Below, one piece after another: positions 7,665-16,510 of a stretch of DNA of 64,000 nucleotides. Every line of letters begins with the position of its first letter. Positions within the stretch are counted from its first letter, which is position 1. Made by a program: the position numbers and the translations under genes. Origin of the DNA: Clostridia bacterium (lineage in GTDB: Bacteria > Bacillota > Clostridia > Oscillospirales > CAG-272). Under the pieces are notes generated by a model that had not been told where the DNA came from, made no database searches, and worked only from the letters and a program-made list of their open reading frames with translations. The stretch spans positions 30,198-94,197 of the forward strand of contig CAAFYZ010000031.1 in assembly GCA_900767415.1 (NCBI GenBank), written 5' to 3'.

Positions 7665-9092
7665 ATGAAAGATGCAATCATCGTCGGCGCGGGTGTCGTC
7701 GGCGGATTGACGGCGAGGGAACTGACAAAACAGGGACTTTCGGTTACGATCCTTGAAAAAATGTCCGACGTCGCCATGGGAGCCACAAGGGCGAACAGTG
7801 CGATCGTCCACGCCGGCTATGACGCAAAGGAAGGTTCGCTGAAAGCGAAACTCAACGTGCGCGGCTCGGAGATGATGGAGAAGACGGCACAAGAGCTCGG
7901 CGTGAGATACCGTCGGTGCGGCTCTCTCGTCGTTGCCTTTGCCGAAGAAGAGAAGGACACGCTCCGTACATTGCTTGCACGCGGAGAAAAAAACGGGGTC
8001 AGGGGTCTGCGGATTCTTTCCCGTGACGAAGTGCTTGCCATGGAGCCGAATATAGGAGACGGCGTCATCGCCGCGCTCTATGCGCCGACGGGTGCGATTG
8101 TATGCCCGTACGAACTCTGCATTGCCGCCGTCGGATGCGCGATGGACAACGGCGCAGAACTTTTGCGTAATTTCGAGGTCACTGCCGTGGAGAAGATCCA
8201 AGACGGCTATCGACTGACTTCCGCCGCGGGCGAGAGCGTCGAGGGGCGGCTCGTCATCAACTGTGCGGGGGCGTATTCCGACGAGGTCGCGAAGATGGCG
8301 GGCGTCGGAACATTCACCGTCCGTCCGAGAAAGGGCGAATATCTTCTGCTTGACAGGGAGTGCGGGGATACCGTCGGCATGACGATCTTCCGCTGTCCTT
8401 CCAAGATGGGCAAGGGGATTCTCGTGACCCCCACCGTGGACGGGAACCTTCTGCTCGGTCCCACCGCCGTGGATATCGGGGACAAGGAAGACACCGCGAC
8501 GGGTGTCGACGGGCTTACCGCCGTGCGCCGTCTCGCCGCCGAACAGGTGCGCGGGATCGACTTTCGCAAGATCATCACCTCCTTCGCGGGGCTTCGCAGC
8601 GTCGGCTCGACGGGCGATTTTATCATCGATATGCCCCTCCCCGGCTTTGTCAACGTCGCCGCGATCGAGAGCCCGGGACTGACTTCCGCCCCCGCCATTG
8701 CCGAATACGTAACGGAACTTCTGAAAAAAGCGGGCGAGACGTTCTCCCCGAAGAAAGATTTCAATCCCCGCCGCGCCCCGGCACACGCCTTCCGCGATGC
8801 CACGGCACAGGAGAAGAACCGTATGATCGCCACCCGCCCCGATTATGCGCATATCGTCTGCCGTTGCGAGACGGTGAGCGAGGGGGAAATCGTCGACGCG
8901 ATCCGCAGAAATCCCGGTGCCGTCGACGTCGACGGCGTCAAGCGGCGCACCCGTGCCACGATGGGACGCTGTCAGGGCGGTTTCTGCACCCCGTATATTG
9001 CCGGGATTCTCGCGCGGGAACTCGGGATTCCGTATGACGAAGTCACGAAATCGGGCGGCGACTCCCGCCTGAACGTCGGACGCACCAAATAA
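7665..9092 (+). CDS. glpA: FAD-dependent glycerol-3-phosphate dehydrogenase-like oxidoreductase with BFD-type [2Fe-2S] domain
   Basis: Probable first subunit of an anaerobic glycerol-3-phosphate dehydrogenase (G3P to dihydroxyacetone phosphate). The 475 residues start with a dinucleotide fold IIVGAGVVGGLTAREL, continue as a DAO-type FAD domain, and end in a BFD-like domain with four cysteines in CRCETVSEG and GRCQGGFC that would hold a [2Fe-2S] cluster. This is the standard first gene of the Firmicutes three-gene set with a second flavoprotein and a DUF1667 protein, which follow 26 nt and 16 nt downstream. The same architecture occurs in L-2-hydroxyglutarate oxidase-like enzymes, so the substrate is inferred from the gene set. 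The ribosome binding site is weak (GGAA). Confidence 0.82.
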   Translation: MKDAIIVGAGVVGGLTARELTKQGLSVTILEKMSDVAMGATRANSAIVHAGYDAKEGSLKAKLNVRGSEMMEKTAQELGVRYRRCGSLVVAFAEEEKDTLRTLLARGEKNGVRGLRILSRDEVLAMEPNIGDGVIAALYAPTGAIVCPYELCIAAVGCAMDNGAELLRNFEVTAVEKIQDGYRLTSAAGESVEGRLVINCAGAYSDEVAKMAGVGTFTVRPRKGEYLLLDRECGDTVGMTIFRCPSKMGKGILVTPTVDGNLLLGPTAVDIGDKEDTATGVDGLTAVRRLAAEQVRGIDFRKIITSFAGLRSVGSTGDFIIDMPLPGFVNVAAIESPGLTSAPAIAEYVTELLKKAGETFSPKKDFNPRRAPAHAFRDATAQEKNRMIATRPDYAHIVCRCETVSEGEIVDAIRRNPGAVDVDGVKRRTRATMGRCQGGFCTPYIAGILARELGIPYDEVTKSGGDSRLNVGRTK

Positions 9093-9118
9093 AACCCTCT
9101 CGGAAAGGAAGACAAAAG

Positions 9119-10393
9119 ATGAAAAAAGACCTTGTCATCATCGGCGGCGGTCCCGCCGGCATGGCGGCGGCGGTCGCGGCATATCGCGCCGGTGTCCGCG
9201 ATCTTCTGATTCTCGAAAGGGAAGAGACGCTCGGCGGCATTCTGACGCAGTGTATTCACAACGGGTTCGGACTTCACCGCTTCGGCGAAGAACTGACGGG
9301 ACCCGAATACGCCGCCCGCTACGAAAAAGAAGTCGAAGAACTGAAAATTCCGTATGCCACCGATACGACCGTGATCTCGCTCTCTCCCGACAAGACCGTG
9401 ACCGCCATGAACAGCACGCTCGGCGTCTTTACGGTGGAGGCGAAAGCGGTGATTCTGACGATGGGATGCAGAGAACGCCCGAAGGGCGCGCTGAACATTC
9501 CCGGCACCCGTCCCGCCGGCATCTACACCGCCGGCACGGCGCAGAAATTCGTCAACCGCAAGGGGTATCTCCCCGGGCGGGAGGTCGTGATTCTCGGTTC
9601 GGGCGACATCGGACTGATCATGGCGCGCCGTATGACGCTCGAAGGCGCGAAGGTAAAGGCGGTGTGCGAGCTTCTGCCGTACTCCGGCGGACTTGCTCGC
9701 AATATCGAGCAGTGCCTTCACGACTTCGGCATTCCCCTCCGTCTTTCCACGACCGTCGTGGAGATTCACGGTCGGGAGAGACTGGAGGGCGTGACGGTCG
9801 CATCCGTCGACGCCGATCGCCGTCCGATCGACGCCACGAGAGAATACATCCCCTGCGATACGCTCCTTCTGTCCTGCGGACTGATCCCCGAGAACGAGCT
9901 GACGCGCGGTGCCGCCATCGCCATGGACCCCGTCACCGGCGGTGCCGTGGTGGACGAGAACCGCGAGACCGACCTTGACGGCGTGTTTGCCGCGGGGAAC
10001 GTGCTGCACGTGCATGACCTTGTCGATTACGTCTCGGAAGAGGCGGAGATCGCGGGTCGCGCCGCCGCACGCTATCTCGAAGGGGAAAGACGGGCGGATA
10101 CGCCGATCACCGTAAAGGCGGACGGCGGAGTGCGCTACACCGTCCCGCGAAAGATCGTCGGACGGGACGCCGTAAAGATCTTTTTCCGCGTCGGCGACGT
10201 GTATCGCGACAAGGAGATTCTCGTCCTGGACGGGGATCGTGTCCTCTTCTCGCGAAAAGCAAAAAAACTCGCCCCGGGTGAGATGGAGACCGTTACGATC
10301 TCCAAAGACAAGATCGCTTCCGTGACGAGCGGCGAGATCCGCATCACGCTCCGCGACCTTGCCCCGGAGCAAAAAGCCAAAGAAAGTAAATAA
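9119..10393 (+). CDS. NAD(P)/FAD-dependent oxidoreductase (GlpB-like second subunit)
   Basis: A 424-residue flavoprotein of the pyridine-nucleotide-disulfide fold without a redox-active CxxC pair. It has an FAD dinucleotide motif at the start (VIIGGGPAGMAAAVAAYRAG), a second one for NAD(P) in the middle (VVILGSGDIGLIMARRM) and the FAD-ribityl motif FAAGNVLHVHDLVDYVSEE. A good Shine-Dalgarno (GGAAAGGAAG) precedes ATG 9119. Its place between the GlpA-like and DUF1667 genes marks it as the electron-transfer partner that passes G3P electrons onward, probably to NAD or a quinone-like carrier; this is family inference. Confidence 0.82.
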   Translation: MKKDLVIIGGGPAGMAAAVAAYRAGVRDLLILEREETLGGILTQCIHNGFGLHRFGEELTGPEYAARYEKEVEELKIPYATDTTVISLSPDKTVTAMNSTLGVFTVEAKAVILTMGCRERPKGALNIPGTRPAGIYTAGTAQKFVNRKGYLPGREVVILGSGDIGLIMARRMTLEGAKVKAVCELLPYSGGLARNIEQCLHDFGIPLRLSTTVVEIHGRERLEGVTVASVDADRRPIDATREYIPCDTLLLSCGLIPENELTRGAAIAMDPVTGGAVVDENRETDLDGVFAAGNVLHVHDLVDYVSEEAEIAGRAAARYLEGERRADTPITVKADGGVRYTVPRKIVGRDAVKIFFRVGDVYRDKEILVLDGDRVLFSRKAKKLAPGEMETVTISKDKIASVTSGEIRITLRDLAPEQKAKESK

Positions 10394-10409
10394 AAGTAGG
10401 GAAAACGGT

Positions 10410-10775
10410 ATGAAAGAACGGATTCTTACCTGTATTGTATGCCCCCGCGGTTGTGAAATCACCGTTTCACTCGGAGACGACGGCAGTGTCTTTGAGATTC
10501 GGGGGAACGCCTGCCCGCGCGGCAGTGTCTATGCCGAGCGGGAATGTACGCATCCCGAGCGCACCGTGACGACCACCGTCCGCTGTGCGGACGGCGGCGT
10601 CGCAAGCGTCAAGACGAGCACCCCGGTTCCGAAGGACAGCGTCTTTGCCGTGATGGAGGCGGTCGCCGCCGTGACGGCACCCGACACGCTCTCGGTCGGA
10701 GACACGGTGATCGAAAACGTCGCGGGCACCGGGGCGGATCTTGTCGCGACGGAGAACCGCCGCCCCGCAAAATAA
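10410..10775 (+). CDS. DUF1667 domain protein
   Basis: A 121-residue protein with cysteines in CIVCPRGCEITV and GNACPRGSVYAERE, the DUF1667 signature, which suggests an iron-sulfur or other metal site. The start at ATG 10410 has GTAGGG upstream and removes an unlikely Lys-rich extension. As third gene of the set it probably serves as an iron-sulfur electron-transfer subunit of the glycerol-3-phosphate dehydrogenase complex, analogous in position but not in sequence to GlpC. No glycerol kinase or facilitator gene is nearby. Confidence 0.85.
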   Translation: MKERILTCIVCPRGCEITVSLGDDGSVFEIRGNACPRGSVYAERECTHPERTVTTTVRCADGGVASVKTSTPVPKDSVFAVMEAVAAVTAPDTLSVGDTVIENVAGTGADLVATENRRPAK

Positions 10776-10788
10776 CGCCGCCGTCGGC

Positions 10789-10980
10789 TTATTTTTCCGG
10801 AGACGTCTCTCTTTTCTTCGTGCAACGGCAGATGAGCTGTTTTAACTTCTGCCTGCCGCACTCGAGCATATTCTTCGATGCGCCGACGAGACTTCCGATG
10901 CCGATGACGGTGAGAGTACCCGCCATCAGGCAGAGGATCGGATGCTTCTTCTTTTTACGCTCCGGTTTTGAAAAGAACAT
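10789..10980 (-). CDS. Small membrane protein, 63 residues
   Basis: Unknown function. A basic N-terminus (KPERKKKKH) is followed by one hydrophobic segment (about residues 15-34), then a tail with three cysteines (C41, C51, C53) and a Lys-rich end. I accept it as real because a perfect GGAAAGGAGG lies 5 nt before the ATG and because it fills an otherwise empty gap between convergent and divergent neighbours. It points away from the Sel1 gene. Confidence 0.6.
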   Translation of the reverse strand: MFFSKPERKKKKHPILCLMAGTLTVIGIGSLVGASKNMLECGRQKLKQLICRCTKKRETSPEK

Positions 10981-11013
10981 ATTTCCTCCTTTCCGCGGTC
11001 TATGGGATCTTGT

Positions 11014-11063
11014 GCACCCGCTTTTACGGGTGTGCCGATCCGACCGGGATCAAAATTCCGGTC
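11014..11063. other. Two short hairpins between divergent genes
   Basis: CACCCG-cttttA-CGGGTG (11015-11032) and GACCGGGAT-caaa-ATTCCGGTC (11042-11063, one wobble) stand side by side between the 63-residue gene and the Sel1 gene. They may be operators or leader hairpins; no confident promoter is seen in this gap. Confidence 0.35.
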
Positions 11064-11147
11064 TTATCTTTCCCGCCGCGGCGCGGACTATACGAAAATC
11101 GAGAAATCGAAAAACAACCGAAACCATGATAAGAAAGGATAACCGCT

Positions 11148-12851
11148 TTGGTGACCGAAACGACACAGAACGAGTCGGCACGCCCCGATACGGACGCGCT
11201 GCTCAGAGAAATGTATGACGCGGAGCGTACAGACCGCCCGCGTGCCGTCCGTCTTGCAAAAGAACTCGCCTTACTCGGTGTCACGGAGGGAGAGGTACGC
11301 TATGCGACCTACCTTGCCGCGGGCGAATATCTGCCGCCCGATCCCGAGGGAGCGAAACTCTATTTTTCCCGCGCCGCGGAAGACGGCGATCTTTACGCTA
11401 TGACCCGCTATGCACGCTACCTTGAAAAAGACGATCCCCTGACGGCGGATTATCTGACGCTCGCCGCCGCGGCACTCGGTTGCCGCGAGGCGGATTTCGG
11501 TGCGGGGGAGGCACTGAGCCGCCGTCCCGTCCTCGGCGAGCGGAGCGAGGAGGAGGCGAACGCATGGTTCGTCCTTGCCGCGGAAGAAGGGAACCGCGCC
11601 GCGCTCCTCACGATGATCGACCGTTGCCTTGACGGTCGCGGGATGCCCCCGTCCCCCGGATTTTCCAAATGGTTTTGCGAGATGCTCCCGCGCTTTTCGT
11701 CGGAACGGCTCCGCTACTTTTTCCGTCTGTTCCGCGTCAGTGCCGTGCCGTATCCGAAGACTGCACCCGATACGGACGCGCTTTTGCTCGCGCTTTACGG
11801 TATGAGCGACCGCTATCCCGCCGTCACGGACAAAATCGCCGTGCGCCTGATCCGCACGGGGCACAGCGTCTATACGCTTCGGCTCGCAGAGCGTTACCTT
11901 GCGCGCGGAGAGGCAGAACACGCGGAAGAACTTCTGCGCTCGGCGGCGGAAGAGGGAGATGCGAAGGCGGCGATCGCCCTCGGCGATCTCTACCTCTCGG
12001 GGAAACTCGGAGAGCGCGACGCCATCGGCGCACAGCGCGCGTTCAGCCGTGCGGCGGAAGCTGGCGATGCCGTCGGATACCGTAAACTCGGCGATCTCTA
12101 TCTCGCGGGCGTCGGGGGAGAGAGAAATCTCCCGCTTGCCATTTTGTCCTACGATCGTGCCGCGTCGCACGGCGATGCGGAAGCCGCCGCGAAGGTCGCG
12201 AAGATCCGCACCGACAGAGAAGAGATGTGCGCCCGCGCGGAAGCGGTCATTTCTACGGCGCCGGAAGAGGCGTTCCGCCTTTTCACCCTGTCCGATCTTC
12301 TCGGGTATCTCCCCGCGAAGACCCGCCTTGCCGAATGTTATCTGCGCGGGATCGGCACCGATCGCGATCGGAAAGAGGCGTTCCGCCGCTATCGCGAGGC
12401 GTATGAAGAGGGAGAAGAAGAGGCACTTCTTCCGCTCGCCCTCTGCTATGCGCGCGGGATTGGAACGGCGCGGGATTTTCACCGTGCCGAAGAGCTCTTC
12501 CTCACCGCAGAGCGCGGGGGAGACGTACGCGGCAGAGCGGTGATGCTCTCCCTGTATGAAGCGAAGAGAAAGAAACTTCTGCACCGTCTCTACTCGGATA
12601 TGATGCACCTCGTCTATCTCGGACGGTACGAAGATGCGGCGCACGTCGGCGAGAGTGCCGCCCGCCTCGGCGTGGCAAAGTGCGCGTATACGCTCGGTTG
12701 TCTGTATGAGTTCGGTGTCGGCGTCCCCTGTGACGGCGAGCGCGCGTATGCCTGTTACGAAAAAGCGCGTGAGCTCGGCTATACCGACCCCCGCGCCGTC
12801 TATAAATCCAAGATTTTGAAATTCTTCTACGGGCAAAACAAAAAGAAATAA
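11148..12851 (+). CDS. Sel1-repeat (TPR-like) protein
   Basis: A 567-residue protein made mostly of Sel1-like repeats, helical pairs of the form A..LG.LYL.G.G...D...A...F..AAE.GDA, clear from about residue 250 to 350 (AKAAIALGDLYLSGKLG) and again at 390-470 and 500-555, with more degenerate copies earlier. Such proteins are scaffolds for protein-protein contacts. No signal peptide is visible, so it is probably cytoplasmic. The start is TTG 11148 or GTG 11151, both within reach of AAAGGA at 11134-11139. No partner is evident next to it. Confidence 0.85.
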   Translation: MVTETTQNESARPDTDALLREMYDAERTDRPRAVRLAKELALLGVTEGEVRYATYLAAGEYLPPDPEGAKLYFSRAAEDGDLYAMTRYARYLEKDDPLTADYLTLAAAALGCREADFGAGEALSRRPVLGERSEEEANAWFVLAAEEGNRAALLTMIDRCLDGRGMPPSPGFSKWFCEMLPRFSSERLRYFFRLFRVSAVPYPKTAPDTDALLLALYGMSDRYPAVTDKIAVRLIRTGHSVYTLRLAERYLARGEAEHAEELLRSAAEEGDAKAAIALGDLYLSGKLGERDAIGAQRAFSRAAEAGDAVGYRKLGDLYLAGVGGERNLPLAILSYDRAASHGDAEAAAKVAKIRTDREEMCARAEAVISTAPEEAFRLFTLSDLLGYLPAKTRLAECYLRGIGTDRDRKEAFRRYREAYEEGEEEALLPLALCYARGIGTARDFHRAEELFLTAERGGDVRGRAVMLSLYEAKRKKLLHRLYSDMMHLVYLGRYEDAAHVGESAARLGVAKCAYTLGCLYEFGVGVPCDGERAYACYEKARELGYTDPRAVYKSKILKFFYGQNKKK

Positions 12852-12886
12852 CCCATAGTATTTGCGAAAATGTAAATAATTGCAAA

Positions 12887-12926
12887 CAAAACCACCCTTT
12901 GCGTCCATGCGCAAAGGGTGGTTTTG
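12887..12926. terminator. Bidirectional terminator
   Basis: A 17-bp perfect stem (CAAAACCACCCTTTGCG and its complement) with a 6-nt loop lies between the convergent Sel1 and DUF1854 genes, with T runs on both sides. Confidence 0.88.
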
Positions 12927-12948
12927 CCGTTTTTTACCTTTTTTGCCG

Positions 12949-13455
12949 TTACAGCTGCGAGATCATGCAGGAGCGGCTGTGTGCGTCGAGGTCGTGATAG
13001 TTTTCGATCAGATAGCGGTTGTCGTCCGCATCGCGCACGCGGACCGAGCCGTCCTTTTGGACGCGGATGTCGTGGTTCTGGTTGCGGATATCGAAAGAGC
13101 GCGGTCCGCGGTCGGTCTCTACCGTCCAGCGCAGAGTGCCGTACTTTTCGCTCGCGTGAACGATTCTTGTAATTCTCGGGACGAGGTAGTAGTCGGCAAG
13201 TCCCGCCTCCACGGCTTCCCGCGAGAGGGAGTCGAGATCGGCGAGGGCACGGATCAGGGCGCGCTCTGTGCCGTCTTCGTCAAGAAGTGTGATGTAGCCG
13301 TCGGTCTTGTGGACGGGGAAGAGATAGCGTGCTTCGAGACGGTCGAGCACCTCTCCTTCTCTCGTCAGAAGGCGCAACAGGTGATTTTCCGACGGCACGA
13401 GCCGATCTTCGCCGCCGAGAAGACGGCGTTCTCCGTTTTGCAGAATGTCTTCCAT
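12949..13455 (-). CDS. DUF1854 family protein
   Basis: A 168-residue soluble protein matching DUF1854, known as a regular companion of one type of ABC exporter and in some bacteria linked to cyanophycin metabolism. Recognisable parts are an early LTREGE segment, the middle DLDSLSREAVEAGLADYYLV plus ITRIV, and the end IRVQKDGSVRVRDADDNRY. Its start overlaps the stop of the ABC transporter gene (ATGA), so the pair is translationally coupled. No cyanophycin genes are in the window. Confidence 0.85.
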   Translation of the reverse strand: MEDILQNGERRLLGGEDRLVPSENHLLRLLTREGEVLDRLEARYLFPVHKTDGYITLLDEDGTERALIRALADLDSLSREAVEAGLADYYLVPRITRIVHASEKYGTLRWTVETDRGPRSFDIRNQNHDIRVQKDGSVRVRDADDNRYLIENYHDLDAHSRSCMISQL

Positions 13456-15767
13456 CAGAAACGCTCCTCCTCTTTCATTCGTTCGGCATCCTGTGCCATG
13501 GACTGAATCTTGACGAGCTTGTAATACTTTCCTTTTTTCTCCATCAGCTCTTCGGGCGAGCCGTTTTCGATGATCTTTCCGTTGTCCACGACGAGGATCC
13601 GCGTCGCGCGGCGCAGGGTGGAGAGGCGGTGTGCGATCATCAGCGTCGTCTTCCCGGCGATCAGTTTGTCGATCGCGTCCTGAATCAGACGCTCGGTCTC
13701 CGAGTCGACCGCGGCGGTCGCCTCGTCGAAGATCAGGATCGACGGGTCGGTCAGAACGGCACGCGCAATGGAGATTCTCTGTTTTTCGCCGCCCGAGACA
13801 CCGACGCCCCGTTCACCGAGCAGGGTATCGTAGGCGTCCGGCTGTTTTACGATAAAGCCGTGGGCGTTCGCCACGTCGGCGGCGTGAATGACTTCGTCGA
13901 CGCTCGCCGAGGGTCTGCCGTAGGCGATGTTGTTGAAGATCGTGTCGCTGAACATCTGCGGTTCCTGCTGGACGTATCCGATCTTCGAGCGGTAGGCGGA
14001 GAGGTCGAAGTTTTTGATATTGTGTCCGTCGACGAGAATCTCGCCGGCGTAGCCGTCATAGAAACGCATCAGAAGGTTAATCAGCGTGGATTTTCCCGAG
14101 CCCGTCGTTCCGACGATACCGACGACCTCGCCCGGCTCAAGCGTGAAGGAGACGTCGTCGAGTACCTTCTTCGTGCGGTCGAAGGAGAAGGAAACGTGCA
14201 GAAATTCGATCTTTCCCCGCAGACGGTCGGGCACGACGTGGGACTCTGCCTGCGTCTCGGGTTCTGCCTCGAGAATGTCGAGGATCTTTTCGGTCGAGGA
14301 GAGCGCGTTCTGGAAAGAGTCGGACAGGTTCGCGAAGAAGGAGACGGGGTTATAGAACATCGACGCATAGGAGATGAAGGAGACGATAAGACCCGCGGAA
14401 TATCCCGCGGCTCCGTTTATGACGCGGCTGCCGCCGATCCCCCAGATGATGAGAGAACCGCAGGTGACGCAGAAGGAGACGATCTGCGGGAAGGCGGTCG
14501 CGATCTTGCCGAGTTTCAGGTCGATGTTCAGCCAGTCGTTGTTCTTTTCTTCAAATTTCTCTGCCGCCCGCTCTTCTCCCGTGAAGGACTTTACCACCTT
14601 GATGCAGGGGATCGTGTCCGCGAGATTCGCGAAGACGGAGGACCATCTGCGCCAGATCCTGCGGTAGTAGGGACGCAGTTTCTTCGAGAAGTAACGCGTC
14701 AGAAGGACGATCAGCGGAATCGGCAGAAGGGAGAGCAGGGTGAGCGAGGGGTTCATCGCCAGCATGATGCAGATGATGCCGATCATCTGGAAAAAGTGAA
14801 CGACCGCCTCCTGCGTGATACGGAGCATGAACTGTTGCAGAGTGCCGGAATCCGACGCGATGCGGTTGATGACCGAGCCGGTCGAGGTCTTGTCATAGAA
14901 GCGCATCGGCAGATGCTGTGCCTTACGGTAAATATCCGAGCGGAGCGCGGCGACCGCACGGTCGCCGATCGAACGCATGAGAAAAGAACGCAGGATTCCC
15001 ACCGTATACTGTAAAAGATAGGTAAAGAAGAGACAGCAGATCATCGTCGCGAGGACGCGCCCCGGATCCCCGCCGCCGAACGAGGCGATCCAGAGAAGCA
15101 GTCGGTTCCCCGAAGAGTTGCCCGCGGGAGGGAAGACGTTATCGACGATAAATCCCGTGATTGCGGGCGGGACGAGTGCCATCACCGTCGTGAAGAGGGA
15201 GAGAAAAATGCAGAAGATAATCATGCCGCGCTGGGGCTTGATGTATTCTGCGAGTTTTTTTACGATACGCATCTTGGAGCGGCACATGATGCACTCCGCA
15301 CCGGGGTGGAGCAGGGTGCGTCCGCATTTCGGACAGACGCTGAGCGCCCGCTCGAAGACGACCTCCATCGCGGCACATTCTTCGTTCAGATTCGCACCGT
15401 CCCTGATATGTTCGATAAAAAGAGCCGCCGCATCACACAGTGCCGCCACCGCGTAGGTGTAACGGAAGAAGATCTCCCGCTTTCCGTCGGGGAACACGGC
15501 GGAGAGCGTCGCGTTTCCGTACATACGCTTGGAGCGCACGTCGGACATATCGCGATAAAAAAGACGGCGCGCATCTCCCTCTTTGTCACAGGCGACAAGG
15601 AATTCTTTGGTGAAGATCAGGGCGGTCTCACCGTATCTTCCGTTTTTTCTCAGGTCGCCGACAATGACGAAAAGGATCTGTACGCCGTCTTTGCGTAAAG
15701 AATCGATTTCCGGTTTTATGTGGTCGGGAAGCGGTTTGTTCTTCGTAAAATCCGAATAACTTTCCAT
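13455..15767 (-). CDS. ABC exporter (fused permease and ATPase) with N-terminal extension
   Basis: A 770-residue half-transporter. An unusual ~185-residue N-terminal region precedes the usual core: a PH-like/DUF1854-partner domain and a zinc-ribbon-like CPKC...CIMC (C145, C148 and a second pair near 161-164). The type IV exporter membrane domain follows (about 190-470), then the nucleotide-binding domain with Walker A GTTGSGKST (about 550), signature VSGGEKQR, Walker B ILIFDEATAA and the H-loop IAHRLST. All ATPase residues are present, so it should be active. Substrate is unknown. It is transcribed from its own promoter at 15836-15864 together with the DUF1854 gene. Confidence 0.9.
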   Translation of the reverse strand: MESYSDFTKNKPLPDHIKPEIDSLRKDGVQILFVIVGDLRKNGRYGETALIFTKEFLVACDKEGDARRLFYRDMSDVRSKRMYGNATLSAVFPDGKREIFFRYTYAVAALCDAAALFIEHIRDGANLNEECAAMEVVFERALSVCPKCGRTLLHPGAECIMCRSKMRIVKKLAEYIKPQRGMIIFCIFLSLFTTVMALVPPAITGFIVDNVFPPAGNSSGNRLLLWIASFGGGDPGRVLATMICCLFFTYLLQYTVGILRSFLMRSIGDRAVAALRSDIYRKAQHLPMRFYDKTSTGSVINRIASDSGTLQQFMLRITQEAVVHFFQMIGIICIMLAMNPSLTLLSLLPIPLIVLLTRYFSKKLRPYYRRIWRRWSSVFANLADTIPCIKVVKSFTGEERAAEKFEEKNNDWLNIDLKLGKIATAFPQIVSFCVTCGSLIIWGIGGSRVINGAAGYSAGLIVSFISYASMFYNPVSFFANLSDSFQNALSSTEKILDILEAEPETQAESHVVPDRLRGKIEFLHVSFSFDRTKKVLDDVSFTLEPGEVVGIVGTTGSGKSTLINLLMRFYDGYAGEILVDGHNIKNFDLSAYRSKIGYVQQEPQMFSDTIFNNIAYGRPSASVDEVIHAADVANAHGFIVKQPDAYDTLLGERGVGVSGGEKQRISIARAVLTDPSILIFDEATAAVDSETERLIQDAIDKLIAGKTTLMIAHRLSTLRRATRILVVDNGKIIENGSPEELMEKKGKYYKLVKIQSMAQDAERMKEEERF

Positions 15768-15835
15768 GACTTTCTCTCACTTTGCGCCGCCTGTTTTTCG
15801 GGGCAAAATCCCCGTGAAGTTCGGACGGTATTGCT

Positions 15836-15864
15836 ATGATAGCAGACCCTACCGGAAAAAGCAA
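15836..15864 (-). promoter_or_regulatory. Promoter of the ABC exporter-DUF1854 operon
   Basis: On the minus strand TTGCTT (15859-15864), 17-bp spacer, TATCAT (15836-15841). The leader contains a small CGGGG/CCCCG hairpin. Confidence 0.65.
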
Positions 15865-15949
15865 CCCCTTTTTCAAAAACGGTCAAAAAGATGAAAGCAA
15901 TAAAGAGAAAGCAGAATAAAATAATCAATTCCGTACAACTTTGGCGGTT

Positions 15950-16510
15950 TTACAGAAAAAGCGGACGTCTCTGTCTTCCTGCCATCGCGTCGACGAGTGC
16001 GGCGGGGATCTCCAGAAAGTCGGCGACGAGGGAATGGGGCTTGTTTTCGGGGTCGTCCTGCCGCATCGGGACGAAGTAGATCTGTTTATGCAAAAGCAGT
16101 GTCGCGATGTTTTGCAGATTCTGCGAGAGCGCGTCGTTGGAGGCGAGGGCGATGAGCGTCGGGCGATCGCGGCGCAGGTGGGCTTTCGTTGCCATGGTTA
16201 CCGAGGTGTCGGTGATACCGGCGGCGATTTTTGCCAGCGTATTCCCGGTGCAGGGGGCAATGATCAGAGCGTCGAGGGGGTGCGCCGGACCGAGCGGCTC
16301 GGCGTCCGTGATGGTGTGGATCACCTGCCGCCCCGTAATCCGTTCGATCCTGTCGACGAGGTCTTTCGCTTTCTGAAAGCGGGTGTCGAGTGCGTACACG
16401 TGCTCGCTGACGATCGGCTGGATTTCGTATCCCTCTTCCCGAAGGAGGGAAAGCGCGTCGAGCGAACGCGCAATCGTGCAAAAAGAGCCGCACAGGGCAT
16501 ATCCTATCAT
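15950..16510 (-). CDS. spoVFB: Dipicolinate synthase subunit B
   Basis: Flavoprotein-fold subunit of the mother-cell enzyme that makes dipicolinic acid for the spore core. The 186 residues begin MIGYALCGSFCTIARSL and contain the phosphopantothenoylcysteine-decarboxylase-like motif LIIAPCTGNTLAKIAAGITD followed by VTMATKAHLR. A longer frame exists upstream but only as a shadow of spoVFA; ATG 16510 has AGAAAGGAACC upstream and overlaps the spoVFA stop (ATGA). It acts with SpoVFA on a product of the lysine pathway. No obvious terminator is seen after it. Confidence 0.93.
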   Translation of the reverse strand: MIGYALCGSFCTIARSLDALSLLREEGYEIQPIVSEHVYALDTRFQKAKDLVDRIERITGRQVIHTITDAEPLGPAHPLDALIIAPCTGNTLAKIAAGITDTSVTMATKAHLRRDRPTLIALASNDALSQNLQNIATLLLHKQIYFVPMRQDDPENKPHSLVADFLEIPAALVDAMAGRQRRPLFL

